From Bacteroidales bacterium (GTDB lineage: Bacteria; Bacteroidota; Bacteroidia; Bacteroidales; UBA932), in contig JAGCUV010000105.1 of NCBI GenBank assembly GCA_017962705.1, positions 1 to 56,335 of the forward strand: 56,335 nt of DNA, given 5' to 3'. This document shows, piece after piece, positions 1-9,088 of the stretch (positions are counted from its first letter, which is position 1; each line of letters opens with the position of its first letter). Both the position numbers and the translations under genes were made by a program. The notes beneath the pieces were generated by a model that searched no databases, was not told where the DNA came from, and saw only the letters and a list, made by a program, of their open reading frames with translations.

Positions 1-999
1 CTCATCGTGAACCCGCAGGTGCGCGACGTGTTCGTCAAACGCAGCAAAATCATCTCCGTGATGCGCGAGTATTTCAACCAGGCCGGGTGCCTGGAGGTGG
101 AGACTCCCATTCTGCAGAGCATCCCCGGCGGCGCCACGGCCCGTCCGTTCATCACCCACCACAACGCCCTCGACATCGACCTGTATATGCGCATCGCCAA
201 CGAACTCTACCTCAAACGGCTGATTGTCGGCGGCTACAACGGCGTGTACGAATTTGCCAAGGACTTCCGCAACGAGGGAATGGACAAGACCCACAACCCC
301 GAGTTCACCTGTATGGAAATCTATGTGGCCTACAAGGACTACCTCTGGATGATGGAATTTGTCGAGAAGATGCTGGAGAAAATCGCCGTCGCCGTCAACG
401 GTACGACGAAAGTGACCATCGGCGAGCATACGGTGGACTTCAAAGCCCCCTACCGCCGCCTTCCCATCCTGGAAGCCATCAAGCAATATGCGGGCGTGGA
501 TGTCAAGGGAATGGATGTGGAGCAACTGCGCGCCACCTGCAAGCAACTGAACGTGGAAATCGAGCCTTCGATGGGCAAAGGCAAACTCATCGATGCCATC
601 TTCGGAGCCTATTGCGAAGACAAACTCATCGACCCCACCTTCATCATCGACTATCCCGTGGAAATGTCTCCGCTCACCAAGCGCCATCGCAACGACCCGA
701 CGCTGACCGAACGGTTCGAACTCTTCGTCTGCGGCAAGGAATTGGCCAACGCCTACAGCGAACTCAACGACCCCATCGACCAGTTCGAGCGTTTCGAGGA
801 GCAGGCCAAACTCAAGAGCAACGGCGACGACGAGGCGATGTTCATCGATATGGACTTCGTGCGGGCGCTCGAATATGGTATGCCGCCCACTTCCGGACTG
901 GGAATGGGCATCGACCGTCTGACGATGTTCATGACGGGTCAGACCACCATCCAGGATGTGCTCTTCTTCCCGCAGATGCGTCCCAAGGCCAGTTTGTAA
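1..999 (+). CDS. lysS: Lysyl-tRNA synthetase, class II (5' end missing)
   Basis: This is the C-terminal catalytic part of class II lysyl-tRNA synthetase, which charges tRNA-Lys with lysine in the cytoplasm. The frame is open from base 1 (reads [14 protein letters not shown]), so the gene begins upstream of the window; the GTG at 7 is internal. The class II motif 2 region is seen as [18 protein letters not shown] and motif 3 as [12 protein letters not shown] near the C-terminus. The missing part would hold the anticodon-binding OB fold. The stop is TAA at 997-999, and a TrmH-family gene follows after 9 bases in the same direction, suggesting cotranscription. Family assignment is secure; only the 5' boundary is unknown. 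Confidence 0.96.
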   Translation, partial: LIVNPQVRDVFVKRSKIISVMREYFNQAGCLEVETPILQSIPGGATARPFITHHNALDIDLYMRIANELYLKRLIVGGYNGVYEFAKDFRNEGMDKTHNPEFTCMEIYVAYKDYLWMMEFVEKMLEKIAVAVNGTTKVTIGEHTVDFKAPYRRLPILEAIKQYAGVDVKGMDVEQLRATCKQLNVEIEPSMGKGKLIDAIFGAYCEDKLIDPTFIIDYPVEMSPLTKRHRNDPTLTERFELFVCGKELANAYSELNDPIDQFERFEEQAKLKSNGDDEAMFIDMDFVRALEYGMPPTSGLGMGIDRLTMFMTGQTTIQDVLFFPQMRPKASL

Positions 1000-1008
1000 A
1001 CGCATTCT

Positions 1009-1812
1009 ATGGTCCGGCGAGAAAGCATAAGTTCGGCGCAGAACCCCAAGATCAAACATCTGCTCTCTTTACAGGAAAAGTCCCGCCTGCGCAAGGAGGA
1101 AGGGCTTTTTGTGGTTGAAGGCGCGCGGGAAGTTGCCCGGGCGCTGGATGCCGGCTACCAGGCCGCGACCCTGTTCGTCTGTCCCGAGATTTTCGCTGCG
1201 GGCGATATCACAACGGATTCATGGGTGGTCGAAGTCCCCGCCGCCTTATACGAAAAAATCGCCCTGCGGGGTTCCAGCGAAGGGATTCTGGCAGAAATGC
1301 GAGTGAAATCGCATCGTCTGGAAGACCTCTCCCTGCCCGAAAACGCACTCATCGTCGTGCTGGAAAGCATCGAGAAGCCCGGCAACCTCGGAGCGGTACT
1401 GCGCAGCGCGGACGGAGCCGGCGCCGACGCCCTGATCGTCTGCGACCCCCTGGCCGATGTGTACAATCCCAACGTGCTGCGCTCCTCTTTGGGCGCCCTT
1501 TTCAGCGTCCCCACCGCCGTCTGTTCCAGCGAAGAAGCCATCGCGTATTTGAAAAAGAATAAGGTGCAGATTCTCACCGCCCAACTGCAGGACTCCAAGT
1601 CCTATTACGATGTGGATATGACCGGTCCCACGGCCCTCGTCATCGGCTCCGAAGCCGACGGCCTCACCGACGCCTGGCGCGTCGTCGCCGACCGCCACAT
1701 CCTGATTCCTATGATGGGTAAAATGGACTCCCTCAACGCCTCCGTCAGCGCCGCCATCCTCCTCTACGAAGCCCGCCGCCAACGCGAAGCCAAATCCGCC
1801 CTGTTGCGTTGA
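1009..1812 (+). CDS. TrmH/SpoU-family RNA 2'-O-methyltransferase
   Basis: A 267-residue SPOUT-class methyltransferase that probably 2'-O-methylates rRNA or tRNA using S-adenosylmethionine. The three SpoU motifs are visible: motif 1 EKPGNLGAVLRSADGAG (about residues 125-141), motif 2 ALVIGSEADGL, and motif 3 IPMMGKMDSLNASVSAAIL near the C-terminus, which form the trefoil-knot cofactor site. The N-terminal segment (KEEGLFVVEGAREVARAL) resembles the substrate-binding domain of RlmB/TsnR-like enzymes. It lies 9 bases after lysS. The exact target nucleotide cannot be decided from sequence, so no gene symbol is given. Confidence 0.9.
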   Translation: MVRRESISSAQNPKIKHLLSLQEKSRLRKEEGLFVVEGAREVARALDAGYQAATLFVCPEIFAAGDITTDSWVVEVPAALYEKIALRGSSEGILAEMRVKSHRLEDLSLPENALIVVLESIEKPGNLGAVLRSADGAGADALIVCDPLADVYNPNVLRSSLGALFSVPTAVCSSEEAIAYLKKNKVQILTAQLQDSKSYYDVDMTGPTALVIGSEADGLTDAWRVVADRHILIPMMGKMDSLNASVSAAILLYEARRQREAKSALLR

Positions 1813-1822
1813 ACTTTGATTA

Positions 1823-2203
1823 TCACTTATAATCAACAACCATCTCTTTAATGCGTTTCAACACCATAAATATGTGGTCTTGAGGGTAGTTCATTTCTTC
1901 GCAAGAAGACTTTGCACTCTCCCAAAGAAAATCAACAATCCGTTTTATGTCTGAAATTTGCTCCTTCGTAATAATTTGATCAACGATTAGTTCCTCTGCG
2001 GAAAAATCAGTTACCGTTATCCATTTATTCTCCTCAAGCAACTTATTGCGTGCAGCATTTTTGTTGGGAGCATTGATTCTTGCCAACAGTTGGCAATTCT
2101 CAACCTCACTGAAGTTTGGAGATACAGTTTCGCCCTCTATAGATGTAAATAGATATTCATTCATAAAAGGAATTATTATCGATTTTGAACCTTTGTAAGA
2201 CAT
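1823..2203 (-). CDS. Hypothetical protein, orphan
   Basis: A 126-residue acidic soluble protein with no signal peptide or membrane segment; I do not recognise its family. The frame opens further upstream (TTG at 2236), but that codon lies inside a TAGATTTG -7 promoter element at 2234-2241, so the ATG at 2203 (MSYKGSKSII) is the credible start. The C-terminal half is predicted helical (residues rich in K, E, I, L). The gene is clearly AT-richer than lysS and mutS on either side and sits next to dinD, which suggests an acquired patch. It is convergent with the methyltransferase gene, 10 bases apart. Confidence 0.6.
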   Translation of the reverse strand: MSYKGSKSIIIPFMNEYLFTSIEGETVSPNFSEVENCQLLARINAPNKNAARNKLLEENKWITVTDFSAEELIVDQIITKEQISDIKRIVDFLWESAKSSCEEMNYPQDHIFMVLKRIKEMVVDYK

Positions 2204-2233
2204 ACCACTATGGTATATCAATAATCTTTCCTG

Positions 2234-2241
2234 CAAATCTA
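2234..2241 (-). promoter_or_regulatory. Bacteroidota-type promoter of the 126-residue orphan gene
   Basis: On the minus strand TAGATTTG fits the TAnnTTTG -7 consensus, with TTG 20 bases upstream as the -33 element. It sits about 31 bases before the ATG at 2203 and rules out the longer reading frame start. Confidence 0.55.
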
Positions 2242-2391
2242 CAAAAATATCTGATTTATAACAATCGGAAGTATATCAAAATCAACACGGTGCATATATA
2301 TTCTTGTCCTTACCAAAGACTAAGATTATCGCTTTTGACAATATATTATAAAAAATCCCTGATAATGCTTTTATGGTCTACTGGAATTTGC

Positions 2392-2399
2392 TATCTTTG
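2392..2399 (+). promoter_or_regulatory. Bacteroidota -7 element upstream of dinD
   Basis: TATCTTTG matches TAnnTTTG and lies 18 bases before the dinD ATG. The -33 region is only T-rich, with no clear TTTG. The 180-base gap 2237-2417 otherwise shows nothing recognisable; no LexA-type operator was identified by eye. Confidence 0.5.
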
Positions 2400-2417
2400 A
2401 GTGCTATTTAACAGATT

Positions 2418-3284
2418 ATGGACAAACAAAGTATCATACAGTATAAGTCCGACTTCGATTCCATAGCGACTTATATCGAAAGCGACAACGGACAAGAAAA
2501 GGTTGAAGTGTGGTTCGCAAGACAACTTCAGGAGGTCCTCGGTTACGCGCGATGGGAGAATTTCCAGACCGCAATCAACCGGGCTGTTGAATCGTGTAAT
2601 ACTCAGGGTATCAATGTTGATGACCATTTTCGCGAAGTTACGAAAATGGTTCAGTTGGGAAGTGGCTCTGCACGCGAAGTTAAAGACTATATGCTTACTC
2701 GTTATGCATGCTACCTAATTGCTCAGAACGGCGACACTAAGAAGGAACCTGTGGCCTTTGCCCAAAGTTATTTTGCTGTTCAAACGCGTAAAGCAGAACT
2801 CATTGAAGAGCGGATGGCATTACTTTCCCGCCTTGAGACTCGAGACCGTCTTCGTGCTTCTGAGAAACAACTGTCACAGAATATATATGAGCGCGGCGTT
2901 GATGACAAAGGATTTGGAAGAATTCGTTCCAAGGGCGATGCCGTATTATTTGGTGGGCATACAACAGAAGATATGAAAAGGCGACTAGGTGTAAAAGAAA
3001 ATCGACCTCTGGCTGACTTCTTGCCGACCCTTACCATCGCTGCAAAGAACTTGGCCACAGAGATGACCAATTATAATGTTGAAGGAAAAAATCTCTATGG
3101 CGAAAAGTCCATCACTCAAGAACACATGCAAAACAATCAAAGCGTGCGGGATATGCTTGGCAAGAGAGGAATCCGCCCTGAAGAATTGCCTCCGGCAGAG
3201 GATATCAAGAAACTGGAGCGGCGTGTTGCTTCGGAAGAAAAGAGAATTGAAAAACACACATCGAAATTACCAAAAAAGGAATAA
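2418..3284 (+). CDS. dinD: DNA damage-inducible protein D (DinD-like, BRO-N family)
   Basis: A 288-residue homologue of E. coli DinD (274 residues). The N-terminal half carries the conserved run WFARQLQEVLGYARWENF, then DDHFREVTKMV, LTRYACYLIAQNGD and QSYFAVQTRKAEL, which match DinD almost motif for motif. The C-terminal part keeps the GLGVKENRPLADFLP-like and RGIRPEELPPAEDIKKLERR regions. In E. coli, dinD is LexA-controlled and its product antagonises RecA filaments; whether that holds here is unknown. The gene is AT-richer than its flanks, and the codons for DHFREVTKMV form a palindrome that recurs beyond the stop codon (see 2622 and 3307). Confidence 0.88.
   Translation: MDKQSIIQYKSDFDSIATYIESDNGQEKVEVWFARQLQEVLGYARWENFQTAINRAVESCNTQGINVDDHFREVTKMVQLGSGSAREVKDYMLTRYACYLIAQNGDTKKEPVAFAQSYFAVQTRKAELIEERMALLSRLETRDRLRASEKQLSQNIYERGVDDKGFGRIRSKGDAVLFGGHTTEDMKRRLGVKENRPLADFLPTLTIAAKNLATEMTNYNVEGKNLYGEKSITQEHMQNNQSVRDMLGKRGIRPEELPPAEDIKKLERRVASEEKRIEKHTSKLPKKE
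2622..2651 (+). repeat. Palindrome inside dinD, copy 1
   Basis: GACCATTTTCG (2622-2632), 8-base spacer, then CGAAAATGGTT (2641-2651): 10 of 11 stem positions pair. It encodes DHFREVTKMV. It matches the intergenic copy at 3307-3336 at 26 of 30 bases. Confidence 0.85.
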
Positions 3285-3306
3285 ATCGGCCACTCAACAA
3301 CATACG

Positions 3307-3336
3307 GACCATTTTCGCGAGGTCACGAAAATGGTC
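3307..3336 (+). repeat. Perfect inverted repeat after dinD, copy 2 (possible terminator)
   Basis: GACCATTTTCG (3307-3317), spacer CGAGGTCA, CGAAAATGGTC (3326-3336): a perfect 11-base-pair stem with an 8-base loop. It is followed by TGAATGTTTTTC, so it could terminate dinD transcription before the convergent mutS. It still reads DHFREVTKMV in one frame, differing from the dinD copy mainly at third codon positions. Confidence 0.8.
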
Positions 3337-3358
3337 TGAATGTTTTTCATAAAACCCC

Positions 3359-5986
3359 TTATTTCACGCCGACTTCGGCTTTCATTTCGCGGATGAGGTC
3401 GAAGGCTTGGAGGGGGGTGAGGTTGTTGAGGTCGGTCGCGGCCAGTTTGTCGCGGATGGACGAGAGCGTGGGGTCGTCAAGTTGGAAGAAGGACAGTTGA
3501 ATCGCCCCGTCGCTTTCCACCCGGCCCTCGGGGATATTGTAGGGTTTGACCATCTTGCTGCGGGGCTTGGCGGCGTCCTTTTTCTCCAGCGAACTCAAAG
3601 TCTTCTTGGCGGAAGCGATGACCTCCTTGGGCAAGCCCGCCATCTGCGCGACGTGGATACCGAAACTCTTCTCGGCCCCTCCCGGTGCGATTTTCCGCAA
3701 GAAAATCACCTTGTCGTCGGCTTCCTTGACCTTGACGTGGAAGTTCTTGATACGCGGATAGAGGCCCTCCATATCGTTGAGTTCGTGGTAGTGCGTAGCA
3801 AAGAGCGTTTTCGCGCCCTGGCCGTATTCGTGGATGTACTCGACGATGCCCCGGGCGATGCTCATTCCGTCGAAAGTGGCGGTTCCGCGCCCGATTTCGT
3901 CCAACAGGACGAGCGAACGCTTGGACAGATTGTGCAGAATCATCGCCGTCTCCAGCATCTCCACCATAAAGGTGGATTCGCCTCGGGAAATATTGTCGCT
4001 CGCCCCCACCCGCGTAAAAATCTTGTCGCACCAGCCGATTTGGGCCGCGCTCGCGGGCACGAAACAACCGATTTGCGCCATCAGCACGATGAGCGCCGTC
4101 TGCCGCAGCAGAGCGGACTTACCGGCCATATTCGGACCTGTCAGCAGGATGATCTGCTGGCTGGCGCTGTCGAGCGTCACGTCATTGGGAATATACTCTT
4201 CGCCGCTCTCCATCAGGGTCTCGATGACCGGATGGCGCCCGTCCTTGATTTCGATGCGACGGCCCGCATCCACCACCGGCCGGCAATAGTGATTGGCCTT
4301 GGCGAGGAAGGCGAAAGAAGACAACAAATCCAACTTAGCCAGAATCCGGCAGTTGGCCTGAATTTCTACGATTTTCGCCTGAATTTTGGCGATTAATTCA
4401 TTATAAATCCCCGTTTCCAGGACATAGATTTTCTCCTCCGCGCCCAGAATTTGCTCCTCGTAGCGCTTGAGTTCTTCGGTAATGTAGCGCTCGGAACCCA
4501 CGAGTGTCTGCCGGCGCACCCAATCCTCGGGAACCTTGTCCTTATGGCCGTTGCGCACTTCCAGGTAATAGCCGAAGACATTGGTGTAGCCCACCTTGAG
4601 CGAAGGAATGCCCGTGCGCTCGCTCTCGCGCTGCTGAATGTCGAGCAGCACCTGTTTGCCGTCGCGGGAAAGCCGGCGCAACGCATCCAATTCCTCATTC
4701 ACCCCTGGCGCGATGACATCTCCCTTGCCCACCATCGGCGCCGGATCGGCACATAGCGTCCGCTGAATCGTTTGGGACAAATCCTCACAGTCATGCACCT
4801 CGTCGATCATCTGTTGGATGGCCTCAACCCCGGAGTCCTTGCACAGTTCCAGAATGGGGCGCAACTGTCCGAGACCCTTGCCCAGTTGCAAGGTCGCCCT
4901 CGGCAAAATCCGACCGGCTGCCGCCCGGGCCAGCAAACGCTCAATATCGCCCAGGTCGGAAATTTTCTCACGCAAAGCGTCCAGCGTTTCCGGATGCGCC
5001 AAGAAGAAATCCACGCAATCATAGCGGGCGTTGAGTTCCTTGACATCCATAATCGGGAGGGAAAGCCAACGGCGCAATTCGCGCGCGCCCATCGGAGAGG
5101 CGCAACGGTCCAGCACGTCGACCAAGGCGACCCCGTCACGGCCGGAAGCCGACTGGAACACCTCCAGGTTGCGCAGGGTGAACTGATCCATCCACACATA
5201 CTGCCCCTCGTCGATACGGCTGAGGCTGCAAATATTCTTCAGTCCGATGTGGTGCGTCTGCTCCAAATAGAGAATCAGCGCGCCGGCAGCCGTCACGCCC
5301 AAAGGTTTCTTCTCGACGGCATAGCCCCGCAGGCTGTTGGTCTGCAACTGCTTTTTGAGCCGCTCCACCGCATTGTCATAGACAAAAGCCCACTCCTCGA
5401 GGGTGGAAATATAGAACGGGCCGGAAATGCGCTCGCGCAGCATCCGTTCATACTCCCGCGGGAACAACAACTCTTTGGGAGCAAAACTGTTAATCAGCGA
5501 GACGACATATTCGGGCGTCCCCTCCGAGAGTTGGAAACTGCCGGTGGAAATATCCAGGAAAGCCACCCCGTAGCGGTCTTCCTTGCCCACGCAGACGGCC
5601 GCAATGAAATTGTTCTCGTTCTGCTTGAGCAACTGTTCGTTAAGGGCCACGCCCGGAGTCACGAGTTCCGTGATGCCCCGCTTGACGATATTCTTGGTGA
5701 GTTTCGGGTCTTCCAGTTGGTCGCAGACCGCCACCTTATGGCCGGCCAGCACCAATTTCGGCAGATAGGTCTCGATGGAATGGTACGGGAATCCGGCCAT
5801 TGCCGTCTCCACGACATTCGAGCGGCGCGTGAGCACGATGCCCAGAATTTTGCTGGCAATGACAGCGTCCTCGCCGTACGTCTCGTAGAAGTCCCCGCAA
5901 CGGAAGAGCAGCAGCGCCTCAGGATGTTGCGCCTTGACGCTGTAAAACTGCTTCATCATCGGGGTTAAAGTCTCACCTGCCGCCAT
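3359..5986 (-). CDS. mutS: DNA mismatch repair protein MutS
   Basis: An 875-residue MutS that recognises mispaired bases and starts mismatch repair with MutL. The mismatch-contacting Phe-x-Glu is in GDFYETYGEDA (F33, E35). The C-terminal ATPase has Walker A LLTGPNMAGKSALLRQ (about residues 610-625), Walker B VLLDEIGRGTATFDG, and the ATHYHEL motif. Length fits MutS1 (about 850-880). The start ATG at 5986 gives the expected MAAGETLTPMMKQFYSVKAQ N-terminus, preceded by a TATCTTTG -7 element. It is transcribed alone, convergent to dinD. No defects seen. Confidence 0.98.
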   Translation of the reverse strand: MAAGETLTPMMKQFYSVKAQHPEALLLFRCGDFYETYGEDAVIASKILGIVLTRRSNVVETAMAGFPYHSIETYLPKLVLAGHKVAVCDQLEDPKLTKNIVKRGITELVTPGVALNEQLLKQNENNFIAAVCVGKEDRYGVAFLDISTGSFQLSEGTPEYVVSLINSFAPKELLFPREYERMLRERISGPFYISTLEEWAFVYDNAVERLKKQLQTNSLRGYAVEKKPLGVTAAGALILYLEQTHHIGLKNICSLSRIDEGQYVWMDQFTLRNLEVFQSASGRDGVALVDVLDRCASPMGARELRRWLSLPIMDVKELNARYDCVDFFLAHPETLDALREKISDLGDIERLLARAAAGRILPRATLQLGKGLGQLRPILELCKDSGVEAIQQMIDEVHDCEDLSQTIQRTLCADPAPMVGKGDVIAPGVNEELDALRRLSRDGKQVLLDIQQRESERTGIPSLKVGYTNVFGYYLEVRNGHKDKVPEDWVRRQTLVGSERYITEELKRYEEQILGAEEKIYVLETGIYNELIAKIQAKIVEIQANCRILAKLDLLSSFAFLAKANHYCRPVVDAGRRIEIKDGRHPVIETLMESGEEYIPNDVTLDSASQQIILLTGPNMAGKSALLRQTALIVLMAQIGCFVPASAAQIGWCDKIFTRVGASDNISRGESTFMVEMLETAMILHNLSKRSLVLLDEIGRGTATFDGMSIARGIVEYIHEYGQGAKTLFATHYHELNDMEGLYPRIKNFHVKVKEADDKVIFLRKIAPGGAEKSFGIHVAQMAGLPKEVIASAKKTLSSLEKKDAAKPRSKMVKPYNIPEGRVESDGAIQLSFFQLDDPTLSSIRDKLAATDLNNLTPLQAFDLIREMKAEVGVK

Positions 5987-6006
5987 AGTTTGTCTGTATA
6001 TCTTCG

Positions 6007-6014
6007 CAAAGATA
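6007..6014 (-). promoter_or_regulatory. Bacteroidota -7 element of mutS
   Basis: On the minus strand TATCTTTG, 20 bases before the mutS ATG. No convincing -33 TTTG at the usual distance. Confidence 0.5.
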
Positions 6015-6121
6015 CAAATTTATGAAAAGTTTTAATGAAACAAATTGTTGTATTCACATTTTAATGAGGGAGGAGGCTTGGAGGCTTGGCACCGACCCTT
6101 CAACAAATCAGCGAATTACAC

Positions 6122-6155
6122 AAAAGGACCTACCCCAAAACGAGTAGGTCCTTTT
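6122..6155 (-). terminator. Terminator downstream of frdB
   Basis: AAAAGGACCTAC (6122-6133) and GTAGGTCCTTTT (6144-6155) form a perfect 12-base-pair stem with a 10-base loop. Flanking A and T tracts would let it work in either direction. It lies about 60 bases beyond the frdB stop. The rest of the 5987-6216 gap holds a short tandem GAGGCTTG repeat (around 6071-6086) and no gene. Confidence 0.85.
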
Positions 6156-6216
6156 AAACATCTTATTGATTTTCAGCGAATTTAATGCCGGGTCCGAAGA
6201 CACATCCCTCGCGGCT

Positions 6217-6996
6217 TTAGTCCTGGAACTTGGCGCAGAGGAATTCGCGGTTGAGGCGGGCGATGTGGGAGACGGTGATGTGCTTGGGGCACTCCATCTC
6301 GCAGGCGCGGGTGTTGGTGCAGTTGCCGAAGCCTAGTTCGTCCATCTTGGCCACCATCGCTTTCGCACGGCGGGCGCCTTCAATCTTGCCCTGGGGCAGG
6401 AGTGCGAGGGAACTCACACGGGCCGCGACGAAGAGCATCGCGGAACCGTTCTTACAGGTCGCCACGCAAGCGCCGCAACCGATGCAAGCCGCCGCGTCCA
6501 TCGACTCGTCGGCCTTCTCCTTGGCGATGGGAATCGCGTTGGCGTCGGGCACGCCGCCGGTACGGACGGAAATGAAACCGCCGGCCTGAAGAATCTTGTC
6601 GAAAGCGCCGCGGTCCACCACAAGGTCCTTGATGACCGGGAAACCGGCGCTGCGCCAAGGCTCGATGGTGATGGTGTCGCCATCTTTGAACTTGCGCATA
6701 TGCAACTGGCAGGTGGTCACCTCATCGTCGGGACCGTGTGCACGGCCGTTAATATACAGGGAGCAAGCGCCGCAGATGCCTTCACGGCAGTCGTGGTCGA
6801 AAGAGACGGGGCCGCTGCTCTGGCAGCCTTTTTCCACGGCGACGGGGTCGATGCCTTCCTGAACGAGTTGCTCGTTGAGAATATCGAGCATCTCAAGGAA
6901 AGAGGAACCCTCGGAGATATTTTTTACTTGATAGGTCTCAAAATGACCTTTGGTCTTGGCGTTTTTCTGACGCCACACTTTCAATGTCAGATCCAT
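6217..6996 (-). CDS. frdB: Fumarate reductase/succinate dehydrogenase iron-sulfur subunit
   Basis: A 259-residue subunit that carries electrons between the quinone-side cytochrome b and the FrdA flavin. All three cluster motifs are present: [2Fe-2S] C70, C75, C78, C96; [4Fe-4S] C171, C174, C177, C181 ([11 protein letters not shown]); [3Fe-4S] C226, C232, C236 ([11 protein letters not shown]). The gene follows frdA with 6 bases between them, so they form one transcription unit ending at the hairpin at 6122-6155. In Bacteroidota the complex usually reduces fumarate to succinate during anaerobic growth. The membrane subunit gene frdC is not adjacent (see findings). Confidence 0.95.
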   Translation of the reverse strand: MDLTLKVWRQKNAKTKGHFETYQVKNISEGSSFLEMLDILNEQLVQEGIDPVAVEKGCQSSGPVSFDHDCREGICGACSLYINGRAHGPDDEVTTCQLHMRKFKDGDTITIEPWRSAGFPVIKDLVVDRGAFDKILQAGGFISVRTGGVPDANAIPIAKEKADESMDAAACIGCGACVATCKNGSAMLFVAARVSSLALLPQGKIEGARRAKAMVAKMDELGFGNCTNTRACEMECPKHITVSHIARLNREFLCAKFQD

Positions 6997-7002
6997 CTTT
7001 CC

Positions 7003-8949
7003 TTAATCTTTATAGTTACGGGTAGCAATCTTGATATTCTCATACACGAGCGGCTCTTTGGTCAACTCGGGCTCGACATCCTCGCCCTTGTATTCCCAGG
7101 CAGCGACATACATATAATTCTCGTCATCACGTTTGGTCTCGCCGTCTTCGGTCTGGCTTTCCTCGCGGAAGTGACCGCCGCAGGATTCCCGGCGGTTGAG
7201 GGCGTCGCGGGCCATCAGTTCACCGATTTCGAGGAAGTCGGCCAGGCGAAGGGCTTTCTCCAGTTCCTGGTTGAACTCGAAGTTGCTGCCGGGCACGAAC
7301 ACGTTGGACCAGAACTCTTTCTTCAGGGCCTGGATCAATTTAATGCCCTCTTTCAACCCTTCTTCGTTGCGGGCCATGCCCACGTACTCCCACATGATGT
7401 GGCCGAGTTCTTTGTGGATGGAATCGACGGTGCGTTTGCCCTTGATGGAGAAGAGTTTTTCAATCTTGTCCTTCACGGCTTTCTCGGCGGCCTCGAACTC
7501 GGGAGTCTGGGTGTTGACCGGACCGTCCTTGAAGTGACCGGCGAGGTAGTCGCCGATGGTATAAGGGAGGATGAAATAACCGTCGGCCAGACCCTGCATC
7601 AAGGCGGAGGCGCCCAGACGGTTGCCGCCGTGGTCGGAGAAGTTGGCCTCGCCGATGGCATACAGGCCGGGAACGGTGGTCTGGAGGTTGTAGTCCACCC
7701 AGAGACCGCCCATCGTGTAGTGGATGGCGGGGTAAATCATCATCGGCTCCTTATAGGGGTTGACGGCGGTGATCTTCTCGTACATCTGGAAGAGGTTGCC
7801 ATAACGCTCGCGAATCTTGTCTTCGCCGAGGCGGTCGATGGCCGTCTTGAAATCGAGGAACACGGCCAGTCCGGTCTCATTGACGCCGAAGCCGGCATCG
7901 CAGCGCTCCTTGGCGGCGCGGGAAGCCACGTCGCGGGGAACGAGGTTGCCGAAGGCGGGATATCTTCTTTCGAGGTAGTAGTCGCGGTCTTCCTCCGGAA
8001 TCTGGGAAGGCTTGATCTCGTGCTTGCGGAGTTTCTCCACGTCCTCCAATTTCTTGGGCACCCAGATGCGGCCGTCGTTACGCAGGGACTCGCTCATCAG
8101 GGTCAACTTGCTCTGCTGCTCGCCGTGGACGGGGATGCAGGTCGGGTGAATCTGCGCGAAGCAGGGATTGGCGAAGAAAGCGCCTTTCTTGTAGCACTGC
8201 CAGGCGGCCGAACCGTTGCTGTTCATCGCGTTGGTGGAAAGGAAATAGGTGTTGCCATAACCACCGGAAGCAATCACCACCGCGTGGGCGCCGAAACGCT
8301 CGATGGCGCCGGTCACCAAGTTGCGGGCGATGATGCCTTTGGCCTCGCCGTTCACCAATACCACATCCAGCATCTCGTGCCGGGGATAACTCTTGACGGT
8401 ACCCGCCGCCACCTGACGGTTCAAAGCGGCATAAGCGCCCAAAAGCAGCTGCTGTCCGGTTTGACCGCGGGCATAGAAGGTGCGGCTGACGGTAGCCCCA
8501 CCGAAAGAGCGGTTGGCCAGCAAACCGCCGTATTCCCGGGCAAAGGGAACACCTTGCGCAACGCACTGGTCGATGATATTGTTGCTGACTTCAGCCAGAC
8601 GGTAGACATTCGCTTCGCGGGAACGATAGTCGCCGCCCTTGATGGTCTCGTAGAAGAGACGATAAACAGAGTCGTTGTCGTTCTGGTAGTTCTTGGCGGC
8701 GTTGATTCCACCCTGAGCGGCGATGGAGTGCGCACGACGGGGGGAATCACTGATACAGAAAACCTTGACATTGTACCCGAGCTCTCCCAAGGAGGCAGCT
8801 GCGGACGCTCCGCCAAGGCCGGTTCCAATCACGATGATATCCAACTTCCGTTTGTTGCCGGGGGTGACAACGCGGATGCCTGCTTTATGCTTTGACCATT
8901 TCTCGGCCAAAGGACCTTCAGGAATCTTTGAATTTAACGTTGAGGCCAT
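7003..8949 (-). CDS. frdA: Fumarate reductase/succinate dehydrogenase flavoprotein subunit
   Basis: A 648-residue catalytic subunit interconverting fumarate and succinate. It has the FAD dinucleotide fold [20 protein letters not shown] (about residues 38-57), the covalent-FAD His segment [16 protein letters not shown], a second nucleotide segment [18 protein letters not shown], the substrate-capping region, and [20 protein letters not shown] near the active site. Length and the N-terminus ([14 protein letters not shown]) are typical of Bacteroidota enzymes. The start ATG at 8949 is about 25 bases after a good promoter, so frdA is the first gene of its transcript, and no cytochrome b gene precedes it. 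Confidence 0.96.
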   Translation of the reverse strand: MASTLNSKIPEGPLAEKWSKHKAGIRVVTPGNKRKLDIIVIGTGLGGASAAASLGELGYNVKVFCISDSPRRAHSIAAQGGINAAKNYQNDNDSVYRLFYETIKGGDYRSREANVYRLAEVSNNIIDQCVAQGVPFAREYGGLLANRSFGGATVSRTFYARGQTGQQLLLGAYAALNRQVAAGTVKSYPRHEMLDVVLVNGEAKGIIARNLVTGAIERFGAHAVVIASGGYGNTYFLSTNAMNSNGSAAWQCYKKGAFFANPCFAQIHPTCIPVHGEQQSKLTLMSESLRNDGRIWVPKKLEDVEKLRKHEIKPSQIPEEDRDYYLERRYPAFGNLVPRDVASRAAKERCDAGFGVNETGLAVFLDFKTAIDRLGEDKIRERYGNLFQMYEKITAVNPYKEPMMIYPAIHYTMGGLWVDYNLQTTVPGLYAIGEANFSDHGGNRLGASALMQGLADGYFILPYTIGDYLAGHFKDGPVNTQTPEFEAAEKAVKDKIEKLFSIKGKRTVDSIHKELGHIMWEYVGMARNEEGLKEGIKLIQALKKEFWSNVFVPGSNFEFNQELEKALRLADFLEIGELMARDALNRRESCGGHFREESQTEDGETKRDDENYMYVAAWEYKGEDVEPELTKEPLVYENIKIATRNYKD

Positions 8950-8973
8950 AATTTGAGTTTTATAAATATTTTG

Positions 8974-9004
8974 CGAAAATACATATTTTTTCGGGAAAAT
9001 ACAA
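8974..9004 (-). promoter_or_regulatory. Promoter of frdAB
   Basis: On the minus strand TTG (9004-9002), 20-base spacer, TATTTTCG (8981-8974), one base from TAnnTTTG. Its position directly before frdA argues that no further gene lies in the frd transcript. Confidence 0.55.
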
Positions 9005-9013
9005 TTTTATTGC

Positions 9014-9021
9014 TACCTTTG
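9014..9021 (+). promoter_or_regulatory. Bacteroidota -7 element of the 124-residue lipoprotein
   Basis: TACCTTTG matches TAnnTTTG, 67 bases before the ATG at 9089. The -33 box is weak. Confidence 0.5.
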
Positions 9022-9088
9022 CCGTGTTGTCGCCCCGGGAGACGGCATATGAAAGCGAAAATATAAACCATTAAATATTCTTAACAGT

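Noticed and set aside
2185..2400. 71-codon plus-strand frame in the gap before dinD
   Set aside because: AT-rich, overlaps the orphan gene start and the promoters, and has no plausible start signal or similarity.
1823..3284. Toxin-antitoxin module (orphan gene plus dinD)
   Set aside because: The two genes are not cotranscribed, have separate promoters on opposite strands, and neither matches a toxin or antitoxin family I recognise.
4772..5968. 398-codon plus-strand frame antisense to mutS
   Set aside because: MutS is complete on the minus strand; the antisense translation shows no recognisable domain.
6700..8895. Long open frame (731 codons) on the plus strand antisense to frdA/frdB
   Set aside because: It is the shadow of GC-rich frdA/frdB codons; the minus-strand proteins have complete family motifs and the shadow translation has none.
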